From NCBI GenBank assembly GCA_916613615.1, contig OU744731.1, forward strand, positions 57,418,289 through 57,482,288: DNA of 64,000 bases, in the 5' to 3' direction. This DNA is from Steromphala cineraria (taxonomy: Eukaryota; Mollusca; Gastropoda; Trochida; Trochidae). The notes beneath the pieces are model-generated. The model ran no database searches. It was not told the DNA's origin and saw only the letters and a list, made by a program, of their open reading frames with translations. A program made the translations under genes and the position numbers. Below, piece by piece: positions 36,346 through 48,397 of this stretch; the stretch's first letter is position 1, and each line of letters begins with the position of its first letter.

Positions 36346-38442
36346 TTGTTTAGAAATATTAACTCCATTTTGATAAATATTCCGAATTGTTCAAGTCCAC
36401 TTGTTCACGTTTGTTTATCATTTCATAACCGACCAACTGAGACAACCAGGCTATGACGATGATTTGTGTCATATAAGCTTCAACTAAACCAAAGACTATA
36501 ACTTTCCGAGGTTTGGGAAACGAGTAGTTACGACTTAAAACCTAAAAGAAGAGATATAACCAACAAGGGGTTGAAAGAAAAAAAATCATATTAATGAATT
36601 AATTAGTTCTAATGTTGTATTCCTAAATATTACCTTTGTCCTACATTGTAGGAACCATTTAATTCCATCTCCCCTCAACAACAATTGCCCACAAAGCGGC
36701 TTCATGCTTGAAATCATTCAATAATTGTCATGTGCTTAGATTGATATTCGAATTTCTTCGTCAGTCAAATGTTGGGAAGGAGGGAAAAATTCTAATTCTT
36801 TAAGAAGACTACATGAAACCAAGACAAGTAGACATATAAATTAAGGTTGAACACTGAATTAGACATACATATCATAATAAGATAACACTACAATGTATAT
36901 CAACATGTCTTTCATGGCAAAATTGAGCATCAAAGTTTAACACACAACTTATTTGAGGGTTAGCTCAATAGGACTTGCATGATCAATGTGATCTCTTGTG
37001 TCTTTCTAATTGGTTTGTATACAGCACAAAGGGCGAGATCCCATGATACATGATCAACTAATTGACATGCACTGAAACCCAGAAGAAATGACCCTTAAAC
37101 CTTCTGAGAAAATTAGCATGAAGGATACTAAACGTCTGAATCACTCGTTGGTTTATTGGAGTTCCCACCGCAGCCTGAACTATTGAACAGGTATACTGAA
37201 TATCAGCAACTGTGGCAGGACTGACCCGGGTCTGGGGTCAGACACTGACTATTGTTTGCTTTAACATCTGAATGGGTCGATGTGCGATTTTAAGGGTTTT
37301 GTTATGTTCAACATAAGGTAGTTAGTTTAAAGTTGACAAGGTTGGCTGGGGTCTTAGACACTAAACTTTGTTGACATTTTAGAAACACAGCATTTAAACG
37401 ATTATGTATTTAAAAGTGGGTGAATTATCTTTAGTTCAAATTTTTGAGAGGTAATTATTTGTAACTGCTTGCATCAGTAGTGGAATATGAACCAAATGTT
37501 ATCCAGATAAGAAAGAATTTCATGTCAACCAAAACAGTAGCAATGGGCAAATATACCTCAAAGTTACATATACGAAAGACAGAACACTTAAATTGTGTGT
37601 CTGGCTATACAGTAGGTATGTAACAATAAGGATATATATATTCCATTGTTTTGTGTTTATATCAATAAACAATAACTCACTCACTCTCATCTCAATTCGA
37701 CCCCTGATGAGCGAGGGGAGAAAGAAATAAACACTGTGAAGTGTGATAGAAGACATCCATTTCAGGTATTCAGATCCCCCAAGCAGATAACCCACAATTG
37801 TCTATCATTCCTTTAACCAACCAAGAGCTGAAATATCTCCATCTAGTCAATCAGATCACAGGATAGAATTACAACCGGTTGATTTATCTTAGAATATGTC
37901 ACTACTTATCCAATACAATCTAACGTCTCATCTGAAGAACAACTGGATGTACTCCATAACCACACAAACTGTGTTCACTAAGTGTTATTTGGAACCACAC
38001 AGATTACAGACTGATGATCTTAATTAAATAATTGATGTTGCGATTGCGTTTGATCCTTTGATTTCACAAGTTGAATGACCGAGGATCGATTACCATTGCA
38101 CCTTCTATGTGAGTAATTGGATTTGCAATCATTCCTTGAATAGCAGAGTTAAATTTACAAACGTCGACTCCTTTTATTCATTTTAATCCTTAAAACAACA
38201 TTTTTTGCAATCTGGTCATTCCTGGACATGCAGTGTCATTCAAATGCAAGAACAACGAGAACCTTATAAGTTTGGTCAGAGTAATCAACGTTTGTTGCGT
38301 TGAATGGGATACTTGTGTCCAGAACTTGAACCACAGCTTGTAATCTGTGTCGCATAACTCTCTCAAGACAGATATTGATTTGCATAATAGAGTTCAAATA
38401 ATATATTAATTAATATTGATTAGCATAATAATTATCAGAGTT
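36346..38442. other. AT-rich non-coding stretch
   Basis: Apart from the duplicate at 37770-37900 there is no supported feature. Confidence 0.35.
37770..37900. repeat. Dispersed duplicate (partner at 35600-35730)
   Basis: It shares ACCAAGAGCTGAA, CAGATCA and neighbouring blocks with 35640-35730. The divergence suggests an old duplication or an unnamed repeat. Confidence 0.4.
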
Positions 38443-38656
38443 TACAGTTAAACCAGAAAGAAAGTACCCCCTTTCTAGAAATTTCTAGAAATTTTCTAGA
38501 ACGTATCTAGAAAATTTCTAGAACGTATCTAGAAATTTTCTAGTGCGTATCTAGAAATTTTCTAGAACGTATCTAGAAATTTTCTAGTGCGTATCTAGAA
38601 ATTTCTAGAAATTTCTAGAAATTTCTAGAAATTTCGAGTTTTTATTTTTTGCAAGA
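38443..38656 (+). repeat. Array of TTCTAGAA palindromes (heat-shock-element-like), copy 1
   Basis: From 38470 to 38640 the sequence is built of TTTCTAGAAATTTCTAGAAA-type units and ACGTATCTAGAAATTTTCTA-type spacers, with at least eight exact TTCTAGAA octamers. TTC and GAA alternate at 2-base gaps (TTCnnGAAnnTTCnnGAA), which is the consensus for heat shock factor trimers. The flanks (TACAGTTAA...CCCCC on the left, CGAGTTTTTA...TTTTTTG on the right) recur around the inverted copy at 51075-51269, so the array is part of a dispersed element. There is no gene close by that it would obviously control. Confidence 0.85.
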
Positions 38657-39328
38657 TATTCAAAATCTAATCAAATGTTTCAAAGCTGTTTATTAAATCT
38701 TATATCATGTGAAAATATGAAGTCTGTGAGTTTACTAGAAACGGAGATATTCCATGTTAAAGTTTTTCTCCTCTACAACCTGCCCTCATTATAACGCCCC
38801 TGCTAATCAGCTGTCATGCATGGCTAACGCGCTACATAACGGGAACTTACAGGCTTTGTCGCTGATTAAATCACCATTCATTGTTTACTAAGATAGCTGT
38901 CACACAACAAAAATTTGTTTTGTAATATAAAGAATGCAGATATATAACAGACAGACAGATGATATAAAAATATTTTTACATTTATTTATTTATATTAAAC
39001 TTTTTTCTCACGACGTGCGACTCGAGTAATCTGTCACTTAGTTACCTCCACAATAGTAAAGTTATAAACATAACCTTAAACGATCAGAACGTTGCATTTA
39101 ATCTGTAGGCAGAGAGATATTTTATTTTCAGTGTCACATCATGATTACAGAAACGAACAGCGTCGTATGGAAAATAATAAGTAATGAGTCAAGATTATGG
39201 AAAACAAATTCCTACAGAAATACAGTACAGAAATACAATGCAGTAAATAATTTGTACACTGCATAAAATAAATTCTTCCTTTCACTAAACTTATCAAAAC
39301 AAGAGAATTAGTGAGCAAGCTCACTTTT
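38657..39328. other. AT-rich non-coding stretch
   Basis: No supported feature lies between the TTCTAGAA array and the element at 39329. Confidence 0.35.
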
Positions 39329-40604
39329 TATACCCCCGCTTCCCTAAGAGATTATAGAAACTAAGATACTTCACTTAGTAAGGATTCCTACAAATATGCA
39401 AAACTGTTTTAATTTGTTTAAAAGTCAATGAAAATGCAGATATAGACTTCCTGATTGCATGTAAGCTATATAAGCTCTTATGAAACTAACAATGTCTTTT
39501 TCAGACATTTATGATTCTTATATAGTCACTAATGTATTAATAAAATCTTCAATGTCCTTTCAATGTGACTGTATCATAAGAAAGAAATTAAAAATAAAAA
39601 ATACTGAGAGTACATCAACTGGCTCATCTGTACAAATAATATCAGAGTTAATAGGGGAACAAAAACGACTTCCTCAAAGAGTCACTTTTACAAGAAAGAA
39701 ATCGAAATCTAAAAATAATAATGAGAGTGGTCTGACTGAAACATACAAAAGGCATATCTAGGGACCATAGCCATTACATGTATACAGTTTTATCACATTT
39801 GAAGAAAAAGTATCAGAGTTAAGAGGGGAACAAAAATGACTTCCTCAAAGAATCACTTCTACAATTAAGAAGTTGAAAATCTAAAAAAATGATCATGGCA
39901 TCTGACCAAAATTAACAAAAGGCACATCTTAGGACTGTAGGGATTACATATATAAAGTTTCGCGACATCTGAACATATAGTATTCGACATCTGAACATAT
40001 AGTATTCGAGTAAAAAGCGGAACAAAAGGATTTCCTCAAACAGTCCCTTCTACAACAAAGATGTCAAAAATCTAAAAAAACAATGAGACCATCTGACCAA
40101 AATATACAATCGGCACATCTAGGGACCATAGTGATTACAAATATGAAGTTTTGTGACATTTGAACAAATAATATCCGAGTTATGAGCGGAACAAAAAGGA
40201 CTTCCTCAAAGAGTCACTTCTACAACAAAGAAGTCTAAAATCTACAAAAATAATGAGAGCATCTGACCGAAATTAACAAAAGGCACATCTAAGGACTGTA
40301 GGGATTACATATATAAAGTTTTGCGACATTTGAACATATAGTATTCGAGTTAAGAGCGGAACAAAAGGATTTCCTCGAACAGTCACTTCTACAACAAAGA
40401 AGTCAAAAATCTGAAAAAACAATGAGACCATCTGACCAAAATATACAAAAGGCACATCTAGGGACCATAGTGATTACACATATGAAGTTTCGTGACACTT
40501 GAACAAATAATATTCGAGTGATGAGCGGAACAACAAGTGTGACGGACGGACGGACGGACGCGCTGACCGCTATATACCCCCGACTACTTCGTAGCGGGGG
40601 TATA
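39329..40604 (+). mobile_element. Pearl-like element with about 170-bp tandem core and terminal hairpin
   Basis: The left end TATACCCCCGCT (39329-39340) is inverted at 40593-40604 (AGCGGGGGTATA). Inside are diverged tandem units of about 170 bp; the landmark AGG(A/G)C(T/C)(G/A)TAG falls near 39760, 39931, 40121, 40292 and 40460. One 190-bp interval contains an extra short duplication (CATCTGAACATATAGTATTC). Near the right end are (GACG)n (40539-40560) and a hairpin in which TATACCCCCG-CTAC pairs with GTAGCGGGGGTATA (40573-40604). The 93-codon frame at 39480 lies in the repeat and is not a gene. Confidence 0.7.
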
Positions 40605-43600
40605 ATAATACACACTTTATGACATCTTTTCAACCTCTGATAGAGACTAAACATCATTTTTACGACAGACATAGTTGTTTCATCATTGTAATGCAAGAAT
40701 CGTGTAAACAGAGTGACTCAGATACTTACGATATTGAAAAGTCAAGCTTAGCATACAACCATTATCAGCTGCCGTTAAGTTTAATCTAGAGTAAAAATTA
40801 ACTTTATCTTACAAATTATACTACCTTCATTTATATAATCATATTGCTTTTAACTTTTCATTCAGTTAATCTAGACTTTATTTCCCATATTGCTCTGAAC
40901 TAGGTCATAAGAATTGAACGTCCCCTTTTTAACTCAGTACGTCTAAACATTCACAAAATTGATAACGGGTTAGCCATTAAGAATAATAGATATTTTATTG
41001 CACCGACGGAACGCTTTAATGAGTGTAAAATGGCCACTTGTAGCTAGTTGCAATAATAAAATAAAAATGATGATACTGTATTGTCGGACAAAGGAATTTG
41101 ATTAACAACATTGAGAAGCAGCATGTTAAAGACAATGAAGGCAAATGGAGAAATGAAATAACTTTAAAACACAGCATCAACGGAACTACCGAGGGTATCT
41201 CTTGTGCGAAACAAAATTCAAGATAACATTCCAGTTTGTACATGTGTCATATAAGTGTACATGATATGTATACAGCCTCGTTGAGACAGGAAACATTTTG
41301 TTTGATTTATAATTGTCAACTTGATATATAGGAGCGCAGAATTGGACAAAATCGTAAACAATGACCGGCACCATCAGTGTGAAAAGCCTGGCAACGGCAA
41401 TAAAACATGATTGCAAGGCCTTTTAAGTAGTTATTTGATTTATAATATGTATAGGTGCGGATATTTTATCAAAAACAGTTTGTATCAACAGTTTTGTAAT
41501 TATGTCGGGTTTGTCCGTGTGATGTCGCCAACTTCAAAATGTCGGACCTGATATCCATAGGACAGTCACGTTGATGTCGATAATACCTCTCTGATATACA
41601 AGTACGCACATCTATTTATTCGATGCATAAAGCATGTAATGATTTAATGATGTTTTCTCTCCCATAGCACTGGATCAATAATGGAGTCATGCTATATTAA
41701 AGGGTCTAATACAAGATAACGTAGAGTTTCATTTCTAATATGTAGCTGCCTTCATGCATTTAGTGTAACGTACAGTGTATATCATACGCTGGGTCTTATC
41801 ATTAAGACACTGTATATTGGTAAAGCACACATTCGGGAAATACACATACTTTTGCATATGCGGCAATATACATGTATTACCGGTAATACATTCATAACAA
41901 GGTCATGCGACTTGTTATTTGCAAGTTGTTTAAACACTAGGATAATTCATACAGTTCATCTCTCACATCAAAGTGTATGGTGCAAGAAACATCGAAGCCG
42001 AGTTATGTAATAAGGTCAATTATTGTATGTGTGTCACCAGTCTAAAATACGTAATACGCTGGACTTGAAAGAGGTCCTTTCATCAAAGTCATGTTGACCC
42101 GCTATTTTGAGTTGTTTTAATTGCGTTAAATGATACAAAATGACTGTATTGTTGTTATAATTGTTTTAATGCTAAATTATTCGCGTTTGGTTTTACAAAC
42201 TATATAAAATTACATTGATAACTTTCTTCGTCTTCTTATCAATTCATACAATTAAACATATAGCAGAAAGATATCAAAATGTTAGGGATGAGACTCTTGT
42301 AATCTTTCATTTAACTGATGACTGCAGAAAATACAAAACACAATAAGTATAAGCTGTTTCACAAGCAATGCGGCATTTCATAAGCAAAAAAAGTCAGTTA
42401 CCTTTAGAACTGATTACGGGTTTAGTACACAATTTACTGTCGTCATATATATCGTCTCGGGTATACTGATATCAAAGAAAGAAGTTTTTTTATTGTACAT
42501 TCACTTTACAGGTTTAGAGGGATAGAGCACAAATATATGTAAATTTGACAAATTTTAGAGTTATTGAAATACAACCGTCAGTAAATATGTTTGCGCTATT
42601 TTCTTATTGTTTCGCTTGTTGTAAAGGTATGCAGATAAAATGCATACATGTACATGTATGAACAGACGTACATTTGTAACTGTGTCTATTTATCTGATTT
42701 GATAATGGTAAAAATATTTATAATACATGGAAGTAATCCAGTGCTAAATTACATACATGTATATGCAAAATACAATATTAAATGGCTGATTTATACCTTT
42801 TGTTATACATAAAATAAACTGTTGTGGCGATGGATTTGATGTGGTGAATATTAGACAGCATGTATATAGTCTTATCAAGAGAAGATAATCTGTGAAAATA
42901 CTGGTCACATACATTAAGTTTATAAAATAGCCCAGATCTTATTTCTTTGTAGAAATTGCACTCGACAAGTAAATGAACCTCGTCCTCTATAGAATTACTA
43001 TTACGTATCTCCCAAATTTGATAAGCAATTATCTAGCAAGCAGAACTTGTTAATATGTTGCGTCAGAAGACAAAAGATCGTACGGAGGAAACTGCATATT
43101 TTACAAAACAAACTCGTATAATGTCGGCTATGCATGCATTAAATATACAATATTTTCCAAATTGAATCAATATTTTTATGACTTTAAGGAAATCTTACTT
43201 ATGGAACGAAATGAGATTAATTATCTAAAGTCTTTGAAATAAATAATTAAAGGAAATAAAGAATATTCTACCGTTTCTTCTCGTGATCATCGATTTAGTT
43301 TTGTTCTTGGGTTTGGACACAGTGATCCTAAGAACAAAACGTTTATCAGACGTTTGTCCTCATAAACATTTTAATTGTCATATAATCCACAGCCCTTCTT
43401 TGTGTTTTCTATCGTCTTCTTCTTCCTCGGTAACGATCTTAAAATCATTTATCAATAATATTGTGTATGTTGGAGCGGATTAAACTTGAGTAAAATTGTA
43501 CAAAACAGCTACAGAACTAACTTACGACAAGCACATATCACTTTCATATCTTGATATCTTTTAAATAAGTTATTGAATTGCATTTTCAGATTGTTCTCTA

Positions 43601-43649
43601 AATACGATATTATTGTTATAAAATGGTAACAAGCGTTACCAGATGATAG
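40605..43649. other. Long AT-rich non-coding stretch
   Basis: In about 3 kb no gene or repeat with definable ends was found, apart from scattered ACATGTACATGT-type short palindromes common in mollusc DNA (for example around 42647). Confidence 0.4.
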
Positions 43650-43905
43650 CAAATGCAATTAACTCGGCGAACCGTATCTCCTGAACACGCCAGCAGTCGC
43701 TCAAGTGTAATACACAAGTAGTGCGGGATGTCAAGACATAAGTTTCAATAAACAGTTTAAGTTACACAATACACATTCGGATTCTAGAGAGGGACAGGAA
43801 CGCTAATCTTTTCCTTAGATGATAGCGCAAAACTACATTATGTAATTCAGTTTATGGCAAGCGGACATGCCTGTTACCGCGCAGTGGTAGTGGGATGTAA
43901 AGTCA
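43650..43905. repeat. Dispersed duplicate (partner at 48398-48640)
   Basis: Ordered blocks are shared with 48398-48640: AACCGTATCTCC-x-GAACACGCCAG, CGCT...GTAATAC/GTAAAAG, ACACATTCGGATTCT, TATGTAATT, and CGCGCA/TGCGCA near the end. Both copies are in the same orientation about 4.75 kb apart. There is no open frame. It is an unnamed repeat or an old local duplication. Confidence 0.55.
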
Positions 43906-44010
43906 TTGTGTGAAAGTGAAATTTGATTTCCTAAATTCATTCAAGTACGCATCTTGTTTTGCATTTGGAACTATTTAGACAATCACTAAATACACTTGAC
44001 AACGTTACAT

Positions 44011-44083
44011 ACGAAACATGGGTTCGAACCCGTGACCAGTTGGATTCAGGCCCAGTAAGCCAACCCGTTGACCACGGAGGTCA
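44011..44083 (-). pseudogene. tRNA-derived SINE head
   Basis: The minus strand reads CCGTGGTCAACGGGTTGGCT (A-box-like, TGGTCAACGGGTTGG), then CACGGGTTCGAACCC, which contains an exact B box (GGTTCGAACCC), at the usual spacing for a tRNA gene. The T stem pairs for only two or three bases and the acceptor stem does not close, so it is a tRNA-related retroposon and not a working tRNA. Confidence 0.5.
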
Positions 44084-44910
44084 GTTGCAGACAATGGATT
44101 TCATACTGTCTTCATATTTCTTAAATAAATATCATTGGCACCGAGTGTACATCAACGGTTAGTTAATGCTTTTGAACTTGTTTGCTGCTCTTTTTTCAAA
44201 TGTTTGTCAAATTTTGCATTGACTATTTGTATGTACAGACCAATATATATCTATATTTGTAATGTTCGCCCCAAAAACCAGTTCGGCCCAATTAATATAT
44301 GATAAACTCATACCAATGTGTATGGTTTGATATGATTATATATGTGTAGTTGGTTATGTATAACAAAGAAATTTATCATATTACGCATATATTAGGACCT
44401 ATTATCTTCCTAATGATTGATTAGATTTACGGTGCGACAGCGATATTCTCGCATGATTTCCAGAAATGTCTCATGTATTTTCAACCCTATTTATATTTTG
44501 TGTGATTGTTCAATTGAATTTGTTTTAAACTGTTAAATCAACTTATCTTAATATGATAATAAACTGTCGGGAAATAGAAAGTAGTCAGTGTAATGTTTGC
44601 ATGCTGTTACAATACCCTCCCCTTCAAGTATCGGTTAACAAGCTCCATGCATTGACTGTGCATGCAAGACTTCATGTGTTTAGAGCTTGCATCTCTGTAG
44701 GGAGGATAAAGGAACAGCCACCTAAAGCATATGCACTGTAATGTAACATAGCTATACCTTGTCAATGCGATTAAATCTCCATCATTAACACCTTTTGTCT
44801 GATTCCCAGATACAAATGTCAATATAGAAGCAGATAACACAACGTAAATCCACTGGTCAACAAGCGAGCAGCGTATTGTCGCGACAGTACTCAACACTCA
44901 GACAGTCCAC
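44084..44910. other. AT-rich non-coding stretch
   Basis: Nothing recognisable was seen here. Confidence 0.35.
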
Positions 44911-44961
44911 TCCCCTCCCGTACCCCCCCCCCCCCCCCCCCCCCCACCCCCCCCACCCCAC
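44911..44961. repeat. Poly-C tract (poly-G on the minus strand)
   Basis: A run of 23 consecutive C (44923-44945) is followed by A, eight C, A, four C. The minus strand is a strong candidate for G-quadruplex formation and the plus strand for an i-motif. It also causes the Gly-rich minus-strand frame at 44857-45102, which is not a gene. The exact length may suffer from sequencing slippage. Confidence 0.9.
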
Positions 44962-45623
44962 ATTTCCAGCGAATACCTTGCAGTCACGGTTTAGGATTCG
45001 TAGCAATTCGTTAGTTAGCAATCTCCTAGTGTAACATTGCGTCATGGAGACATGGGAAAGTGTGCAGGTGTAAAAACATGCTCTAGTTGCAGTAGGTTTC
45101 ATTTTATCTGATCTTAATGAATATCTCTCAAAATGATTTGCTTTTGGTTCATTTCTTTATAAACTTTAATATATTTGTAAAGTATACATGTATGTAACAG
45201 AGCACTATTGTGTCAATGTGGATATAATACCCGTGTTTCAAAATCGTAGTGGGGACTTCTAATCTCAAGGGCGTATTTCATAGTGCTTACCACGACTGAT
45301 CTTAATCTGTATTCTTTGTTTAAGCTTTTAGAACTCCAAATTTGCAGTGATTGTATGATTGGTTTGGGTAAACTCGTCACAAGTCAAAAAACGAAAACGA
45401 TCTACCCACAAGGCATACAGTCAGTAAGTAAGAAAAAACAAGTTCTGAATAAATTGTTCAGAGTAGACCAAGTCCTCACTTTAACCCATAACATGAAATA
45501 ATGAATATAATTATGATGTTAAGGTTTTTAAAGTAAAGATAGTGCTGAAATTCTGTCAGTATGTCAAACTGTTAATGTTTCCGTTTTCCTGATTACATAT
45601 GAAATGATGCGCGTCATGATTTT
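44962..45623. other. AT-rich non-coding stretch
   Basis: No supported feature. Confidence 0.35.
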
Positions 45624-45760
45624 GATGATAATGCAGAGGAATACATGGATGACAACTTCTTTGTTCATGGTATGCAACAATTCGACACAGATTGTTGTTG
45701 TGTACTTCTCAAGCAGTCGCATACGATGAAGTTGTTATCCATATAATCCCTCTGCATCAT
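45624..45760. mobile_element. Back-to-back Penelope-like termini
   Basis: The left arm (45624-45664), read on the minus strand, ends in AACAAAGAAGTTGTCATCCA and then TGTATTCCTCTGCATTATC. The right arm (45725-45760), read on the plus strand, is GATGAAGTTGTTATCCATAT followed by AATCCCTCTGCATCAT. The arms are about 80% inverted copies around a 60-base centre. The (A)AAGAAGTTGT-x-ATCC string matches the PLE ends at 28903 and 63099, so this looks like two PLE tails pointing away from each other or a PLE-derived fold-back. Confidence 0.5.
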
Positions 45761-45811
45761 TGTTTTTCCAATTTCTAAAATACCTCTCAAAAAATAGAGC
45801 CATGGGCTCTG

Positions 45812-47482
45812 TAGCTCATCAGACTTTTGATGGAAAAAGGTTTTGACCCCTGTGACCCCATTTAGGGTCATTAGGTCACAAAATCTACAAGTTTGAATCC
45901 CCATTGGCCAGGAGTCTACACACAACTTTTTAGCTCTCTAGACCGTTTGGAACTGGAGGAGAAGATGAAAATAGGTTTTGAAGGTTGTGACCCCTGTGAC
46001 CCCATTTGGGGTCATGAGGTCACCAAACCTAAAATTTAGAATTCCCATTGGCCCAGGAGTCTACACACAACTTTTCAGCTCTCTAGACCTTTTGACACTG
46101 GAGAAGAAGGAGTAAAATATGTTTTTGAGGCTTTGACCCCTTTGACCCCAAATTGAAGCCTCATTGGCCAAGGAGTCTGTACACAACTTTTTAGCTCTCT
46201 CAAACTTTTGGAACTGGAGAAGATGGAGTAAAATAGGTTTTTAAGGTTTTGACCCCTGTGACCCCAATTGGGGTCAAGGGGTAACCAAACCTAAAATTTA
46301 GAATCCTCATTGGCCAAAGAGTCTACAAACAACTTTTTAGCTCTCTCGACCTTTTGGATCTGGAGAAGAAGATGAAAATAGGTTTTTAAGGTTTTTAACC
46401 CCTGTGACCCCAATTGGGGTCATGAGGTCATGAAATCTACAATTTAGAATTCCCATTGGCCAAGGAGTCTACACACAACTTTTTGGCTCTCTAGACCGTT
46501 TGGAACTGGAGAAAAAGATGAAAATAGGTTTTTAAGGTTTTGACCCCTGTGACCCAAATTGGGGTCAAGAGGTCATGAAATCTACAATTTAGAATCCTCA
46601 TTGGCCAAGGAGTCTACACATAACTTTTCAGCTCTCTAGACCTTTTGGATCTGGAGAAGATGGAGTAAAATAGGTTTTTAAGGTTTTGACCCCTGTGACC
46701 CCAATTGGGGTCATGAGGTCATTAAATCTACAATTTAGAATCCCCATTGGCCAAGGAGTCTACACACAACTTTTGGAACTGGAGAAAAAGATGAAAATAG
46801 GTTTTTAAGGTTTTGACCCCTGTGACCCCAATTGGGGTCATGAGGTCATGAAATCTACAATTTAGAATCCTCATTGGCCAAGGAGTCTACACACAACTTT
46901 TCAGCTCTCTAGACCTTTTGGAACTGGAGAAGAAGATGAAAATAGGTTTTTAAGGTTTTGACCCCTGTGACCCCATTTGGGGTCATGAGGTCATGAAATC
47001 TACAAATTAGAATTCCCATTGGCCAAGGAGTCTACACACAACTTTTTAGCTCTCTAGACCTTTTGGAACTGGAGAAGAAGATGAAAATAGGTTTTTAAGG
47101 TTTTGACCCCTGTGACCCCAATTGGGGTCATGAGGTCATGAAATCTACAATTTAGAATCCTCATTGGCCAAGGAGTCTACACACAACTTTTCAGCTCTCT
47201 AGACCTTTGGGAACTGGAGAAGAAGATGAAAATAGGTTTTTAAGGTTTTGACCCCTGTGACCCCAATTGGGGTCATGAGGTCATGAAATCTACAATTTAG
47301 AATCCCCTTTGGCCAAGGAGTCTCCACATCAAATTTGAGCTCTCTAGAGTCATTGGTTCTGGAGAAGAAGTCGAAAATGTGAAAAGTTTACGGATGGACG
47401 GACGGACGGACGGACGGACGGACGGACGCCGGACGCCATGCCATGCCATAAGCCCATCGGGTCTTTCAGACCTGATGAGCTA
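45812..47482 (+). mobile_element. Pearl-like element with about 11 tandem 145-bp units
   Basis: The left end TAGCTCATCAG and the right end CTGATGAGCTA are inverted. The core is a 145-bp unit: AAGGAGTCTACACACAACTT, CAGCTCTCTAGACC, a GGAACTGGAGAAGAAGATG block, GTTTTGACCCCTGTGACCCC and AATTGGGGTCATGAGGTCAT. GGAGTCTAC falls at 46882, 47027, 47172 and 47317. A few units are shorter. After the core come TTTACGGATGGACGG, a (GGAC)n microsatellite (about 47391-47427) and GCCATGCCATGCCATAAG. It is the long-form relative of 9236-9631. It is non-coding. Confidence 0.85.
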
Positions 47483-47963
47483 AAAAGTTATGATTTTGAT
47501 GCATTAAGAAAATGCGCATTGTTATTTTGCTGTAGGATAAACCTCACTTTGTACTCTTTTATCACAAGTAGGTATTTATTTTCATTGGGTACTTTTTGTA
47601 GCGTAATATACGCACAAATAATGGTTAAATTAAACTCTAATACGTGTATGTCATTTATCAGTTGTAACTTGTAATCGAGATCAATTTCATATCGTTCATA
47701 TCATTTTGATACCGTCGACCCCTTAAATGTACCCCTAAACATACAAATTGGCATGATATGGCAATAGTGCAGTATCTGTGTTACGACATGAATAAATATA
47801 TGAACATTCTAATTGAACTGAAAACATTATTTTCATGAAAATCTCCTTGCAGTACTAATGTGTCATAGATCACATTGGACAGTATGATATATCTGTACTA
47901 GGTGAGGAATTTCTGTTGTTGCCCAAATACATACACGGTTGTATAGCAGCCACTTCATGTTCT
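47483..47963. other. AT-rich non-coding stretch
   Basis: Nothing recognisable was seen here. Confidence 0.35.
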
Positions 47964-47971
47964 AATATTTT

Positions 47972-48260
47972 GTAAGAACTCGATTGGAGATGAGGCTCAT
48001 CTCGTGTTGTACTGTCCATCATTAAATAACATTAGATATTCATTTCTTCCACACTATTATTGTAACAACCCATCCTTAGACAAATTTATATCTCTAATGT
48101 CTTGTAAGCACAAAGCATTACAACTGAAATTATGTAACTATGTTAAAACCTGTCTACGTATGCTCCCGTAACTCAAACTGTACATTTGTATTTTCTCTAT
48201 GTCACATCTTGTGATCTTCATGAGAATAAACCATTCATTCATTCATTCATTCATTCATTC
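47972..48260 (+). mobile_element. 5'-truncated LINE 3' end with (ATTC)n tail
   Basis: The segment ends in GAGAATAAACC and seven or so ATTC units, a common form of non-LTR retrotransposon 3' terminus. AATATTTT occurs directly before (47964-47971) and directly after (48261-48268) it and could be a short target duplication, though an AT-rich 8-mer is weak evidence. No reverse transcriptase motif is visible. Confidence 0.45.
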
Positions 48261-48397
48261 AATATTTTAACAGATCGCAATTAATGATGACACAATTATA
48301 GCAGCCTAATATCTCGTTCAGTCTGAAATAACAAAATGGGTGTCCTTGGATTAACAGGATGATTGTGTAATATATAACAAAGAAAGCAGATGTTGTT

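Noticed and set aside
38470..38640. Promoter heat-shock elements of an adjacent gene
   Set aside because: No gene start lies nearby, and the same array with the same flanks recurs at 51 kb, so it belongs to a repeat and not to a local promoter.
39480..39761. 93-codon plus-strand frame rich in Lys/Ser
   Set aside because: It lies within the diverged tandem core of the pearl-like element; the equivalent segments of other units are not open.
44857..45102. Gly-rich minus-strand frame
   Set aside because: Produced by the poly-C tract; no start context or flanking coding signal.
45812..47482. CRISPR or protein-coding repeat array
   Set aside because: The 145-bp units are contiguous, contain stops in all frames and sit inside an inverted-repeat element with a microsatellite.
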